From assembly GCA_905221605.1 (NCBI GenBank), contig CAJNDS010000639.1, positions 1 to 17,500 of the forward strand: DNA of 17,500 nt. The letters run 5' to 3'. Numbering within the stretch: the stretch's first letter is position 1; every line of letters begins with the position of its first letter. This DNA is from Symbiodinium natans (taxonomy: Eukaryota; Sar; Dinophyceae; Suessiales; Symbiodiniaceae). Shown here in pieces: positions 15,860-17,500 of this stretch. Made by a program: the position numbers and the translations under genes. The notes beneath the pieces were generated by a model. That model was not told the origin of the DNA and ran no database searches. It saw nothing but the letters and a program-made list of their open reading frames with translations.

Positions 15860-16040
15860 TTGCAGGGCTTCAGGGTTTTCAGGGTTTCTTGGGTTTTAGG
15901 GTTTGCAGGGCTTCAGGGTTTTCTGGGTTTTCTGGGGTTTTAGGGCTTGAGGGTTTTAGGTGTTTTTTGGGTTTTTGGGGTCTTGGGAGGGCCTAGGGTT
16001 TAGGGTTACACAAGTGTAGGGCTTCAGGGCTCTAGGTAAG
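15860..16040 (+). repeat. G/T-rich tract derived from TTTAGGG words
   Basis: Units such as GGGTTTTA, GGGCTTCA and GGGTTTTCT dominate. Runs of three or four G at regular spacing would allow G-quadruplex folding of the plus strand. Confidence 0.7.
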
Positions 16041-16816
16041 CCCCCCTAACCCCCCCCCCCCCTAAAGTCTTAAAAGTTCAGGGCTTCCGGGGTCCAGGGA
16101 ACCCCCACCCCCCCGAAAGTTTAAGTTTTAGGGCTTCAAAGACCAAAAGTTGGGTTTCTAGATCGAACCCCAAGCTCTGAACCCGAAATACCGTCCCAAA
16201 GGCCCCTAGGCTCTGAAGGCTCCTCGAGGCAGGTGAGGTGGGCATTTCAATGGCAGGTGGGCTCCATGTTCTTTAGGGTGTGGGGTTTACGGCTTAGTTT
16301 TCTACATTAGTCCATTATGATTTGCTTATGCTCTTACAAGGGAGCGCCCCCCCCCTAGTTCTAAGTAAGTATAGATATAAGGACCATAAACTGGACTAAA
16401 AGGATCCTAACTTAGGCTATAAGGTCCCTTAACCAAAAAAAGCGAAAATCTAACCCCAGGGTTTTAGGAACTTTGGCTGGGCACATGGGATCCCCCCCCC
16501 CCCCCGGGGCAATGCGGGCATTTTCCGCTGCAGCCTCCGGGGCGGCCCTCAGAAATTGGCAGGGCCGGCGCGGATGCTTCGGACAGCTTGGTATAAGGCC
16601 AGCTCGTTCAAGTCGGGTTCTCTTGCCGTGCCTTCTATTCGGGAGACCCCAAAAGGACAAACTTAGAGAGCCCCTCATAACAGGCCTCATATTTAGGGCA
16701 CCCAAAAGAAGAACAACTTAGAGAGCTGGCCATACAGCAGTGAAGGGTCTCTTCAAGTATCTCGAAGGAGAGCCTGCCAGTTCTAAATTGTATTTCGCAA
16801 GCGTCTGCCACATGCT
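16041..16816. other. No supportable gene
   Basis: Contains C-rich runs (about 16047-16061, 16350, C14 at 16492-16505) and opposed short frames at 16412-16721 with no recognisable domain; the frames cross the homopolymer, which argues against coding. At 16370-16440 three GG(A/T)CC-type words punctuate AT-richer sequence, but I see no copy of it elsewhere. Confidence 0.4.
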
Positions 16817-16925
16817 CATGTAGGGGCCTGAATAATTTGGAATAGGGTTTGGGGGGGGTAATACAGTATAATTACAAAGGGTTCCTAATGGAATACTAAT
16901 GGCAGTTATTCCGACCCCTGTATTA
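16817..16925 (+). mobile_element. Family B inverted-repeat element (MITE-like)
   Basis: Aligns with 4017-4132: GTAGGGGCCTGAATAAT at the left, TTTGGGGGGGG in the middle, ATAATTACAAAGGG, AATACTAATGGCAGTTATTCCGACCCC and TATTA at the right. The ends are imperfect inverted repeats (CATGTAGGGGCC against GACCCCTGTATTA). No coding capacity. Confidence 0.6.
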
Positions 16926-16950
16926 GGTTAGAAGCCTTAGGGGCTAGGGT

Positions 16951-17205
16951 TTGGAGAGTGAAGGGTCTAGGGGATTTCCCTGCATGGTGTTTCTGAGGGA
17001 TCTGACCCGAAAACTTGTAAAAGATGACATGTTCACACTATGCCACTACCCCCAAAATTCCATGTGCCCGTATATAGCAGATGAACTAAATCCGGCCGAA
17101 GAAAACCTTCTGGCACTTTGCGGGCGCAAGTTGTTTTGCTCGGAAGGTACCTCGCACTCTTTCGCCCTGAACCCTAAAACCCTAAGACCGGCCCCGTACC
17201 CCTGA
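16951..17205 (+). CDS. Weak coding candidate, unrecognised
   Basis: A plus-strand ATG frame of 84 codons. Residues about 12-68 have protein-like composition (MVFLRDLTRKLVKDDMFTLC, a Cys/Tyr/Pro-containing stretch, DELNPAEENLLALCGRK). The last 15 residues and the stop come from telomere-type words (ALNPKTLRPAPYP). I recognise no domain, signal peptide or membrane segment. It may be an exon fragment, a decayed gene or chance. Confidence 0.22.
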   Translation: MESEGSRGFPCMVFLRDLTRKLVKDDMFTLCHYPQNSMCPYIADELNPAEENLLALCGRKLFCSEGTSHSFALNPKTLRPAPYP

Positions 17206-17500
17206 ACCCTAGAGCCCTAAACCCCAAATCCTAAAGCCTATCTTGGGAGCTCCAGGCTGCTTTACATAAATCTCATGAAGACCCTGTCTTCACATCCTAG
17301 GTATCCCCATAGCCCGTCAAGAAAAAGCGGGGCCCTTTTTTTGGCTCCACCAATGGCGGTTCAGGTTTTAGGGTTTAATTAGTGGGTCTATTGGGGGGAC
17401 GAAACAACTAGGGAAGGGAATGATGCACTGCTATGGCAGGACTTAATGGCTTTGTGTTCTTCTCCGGCAACGCCTGCGAACACCAGCAAGACGGACTTAA
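17206..17500. other. No supportable gene at the right edge
   Basis: Starts with degenerate CCCTAAA words (to about 17240). A GC-rich stretch followed by T7 (AAGCGGGGCCCTTTTTTT, about 17325-17342) resembles a terminator but has no partner gene. Nothing else is recognised. Confidence 0.45.

Noticed and set aside
16412-16721. Opposed open frames spanning a C14 run
   Set aside because: Frame continuity depends on homopolymer length and no motif is visible on either strand.
17325-17342. GC-rich stretch followed by T7, terminator-like
   Set aside because: No adjacent gene, and intrinsic terminators of this kind are a bacterial feature; the setting is eukaryotic.

Overview
This window is nuclear DNA from a eukaryote, most likely a microbial alga. 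The evidence is short GT-AG introns interrupting protein-coding frames, a long multi-domain protein with eukaryotic domains, a secreted cysteine-rich protein, and many short arrays of the Arabidopsis-type telomere heptamer TTTAGGG/CCCTAAA. That heptamer is used by plants, many green algae, dinoflagellates and chromerids. A dinoflagellate or chromerid-like alveolate fits best by inference, but no lineage-proving marker is present. I looked for a dinoflagellate spliced-leader sequence and found none.

Layout: the left edge (1-168, minus strand) carries the last-seen part of a coding exon that runs off the window, with a weaker possible upstream exon at about 255-465. From 1.6 to 2.65 kb the DNA is dominated by telomere-type arrays in both orientations. 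A small secreted, cysteine-rich protein gene (2641-3060, minus) ends inside one of them. The best gene lies at 4184-7074 on the minus strand. It has at least four and probably five exons, and encodes paired zinc-knuckle-like motifs, a basic Gly/Arg/Lys linker, a DUF1917 (C11orf68/BLES03-like) domain, a helical middle region and a TDP2-like endonuclease/exonuclease/phosphatase (EEP) domain. Its reading frame is recovered by GT-AG splicing at 6301-6374 and 4586-4678, by a proposed 136-base intron at 6691-6826, and by an unresolved frame change near 4918-4943.

From about 7.1 kb to the right edge I find no gene I can defend. This part is a patchwork of telomere-type arrays (usually 4-11 units, both orientations), degenerate C/A- or G/T-rich derivatives of the same heptamer, and short dispersed repeats. 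Two families look like non-autonomous inverted-repeat elements (MITEs): family A (10047-10191 and 13971-14116) and family B (4017-4132, 16817-16925, about 1754-1865 and about 10257-10367). A third dispersed family C lies at 10441-10549 and 12604-12726. Several short open frames (9.4-9.75 kb, 16.95-17.2 kb) look mildly protein-like but have no recognisable domain.

The zinc-knuckle/DUF1917/EEP architecture suggests a nucleic-acid-acting phosphodiesterase, possibly in removal of protein-DNA or protein-RNA adducts or in RNA processing. The other genes show no link to it. The most unusual property of the window is how densely telomere-type arrays are scattered through it, including inside an intron and at a stop codon.
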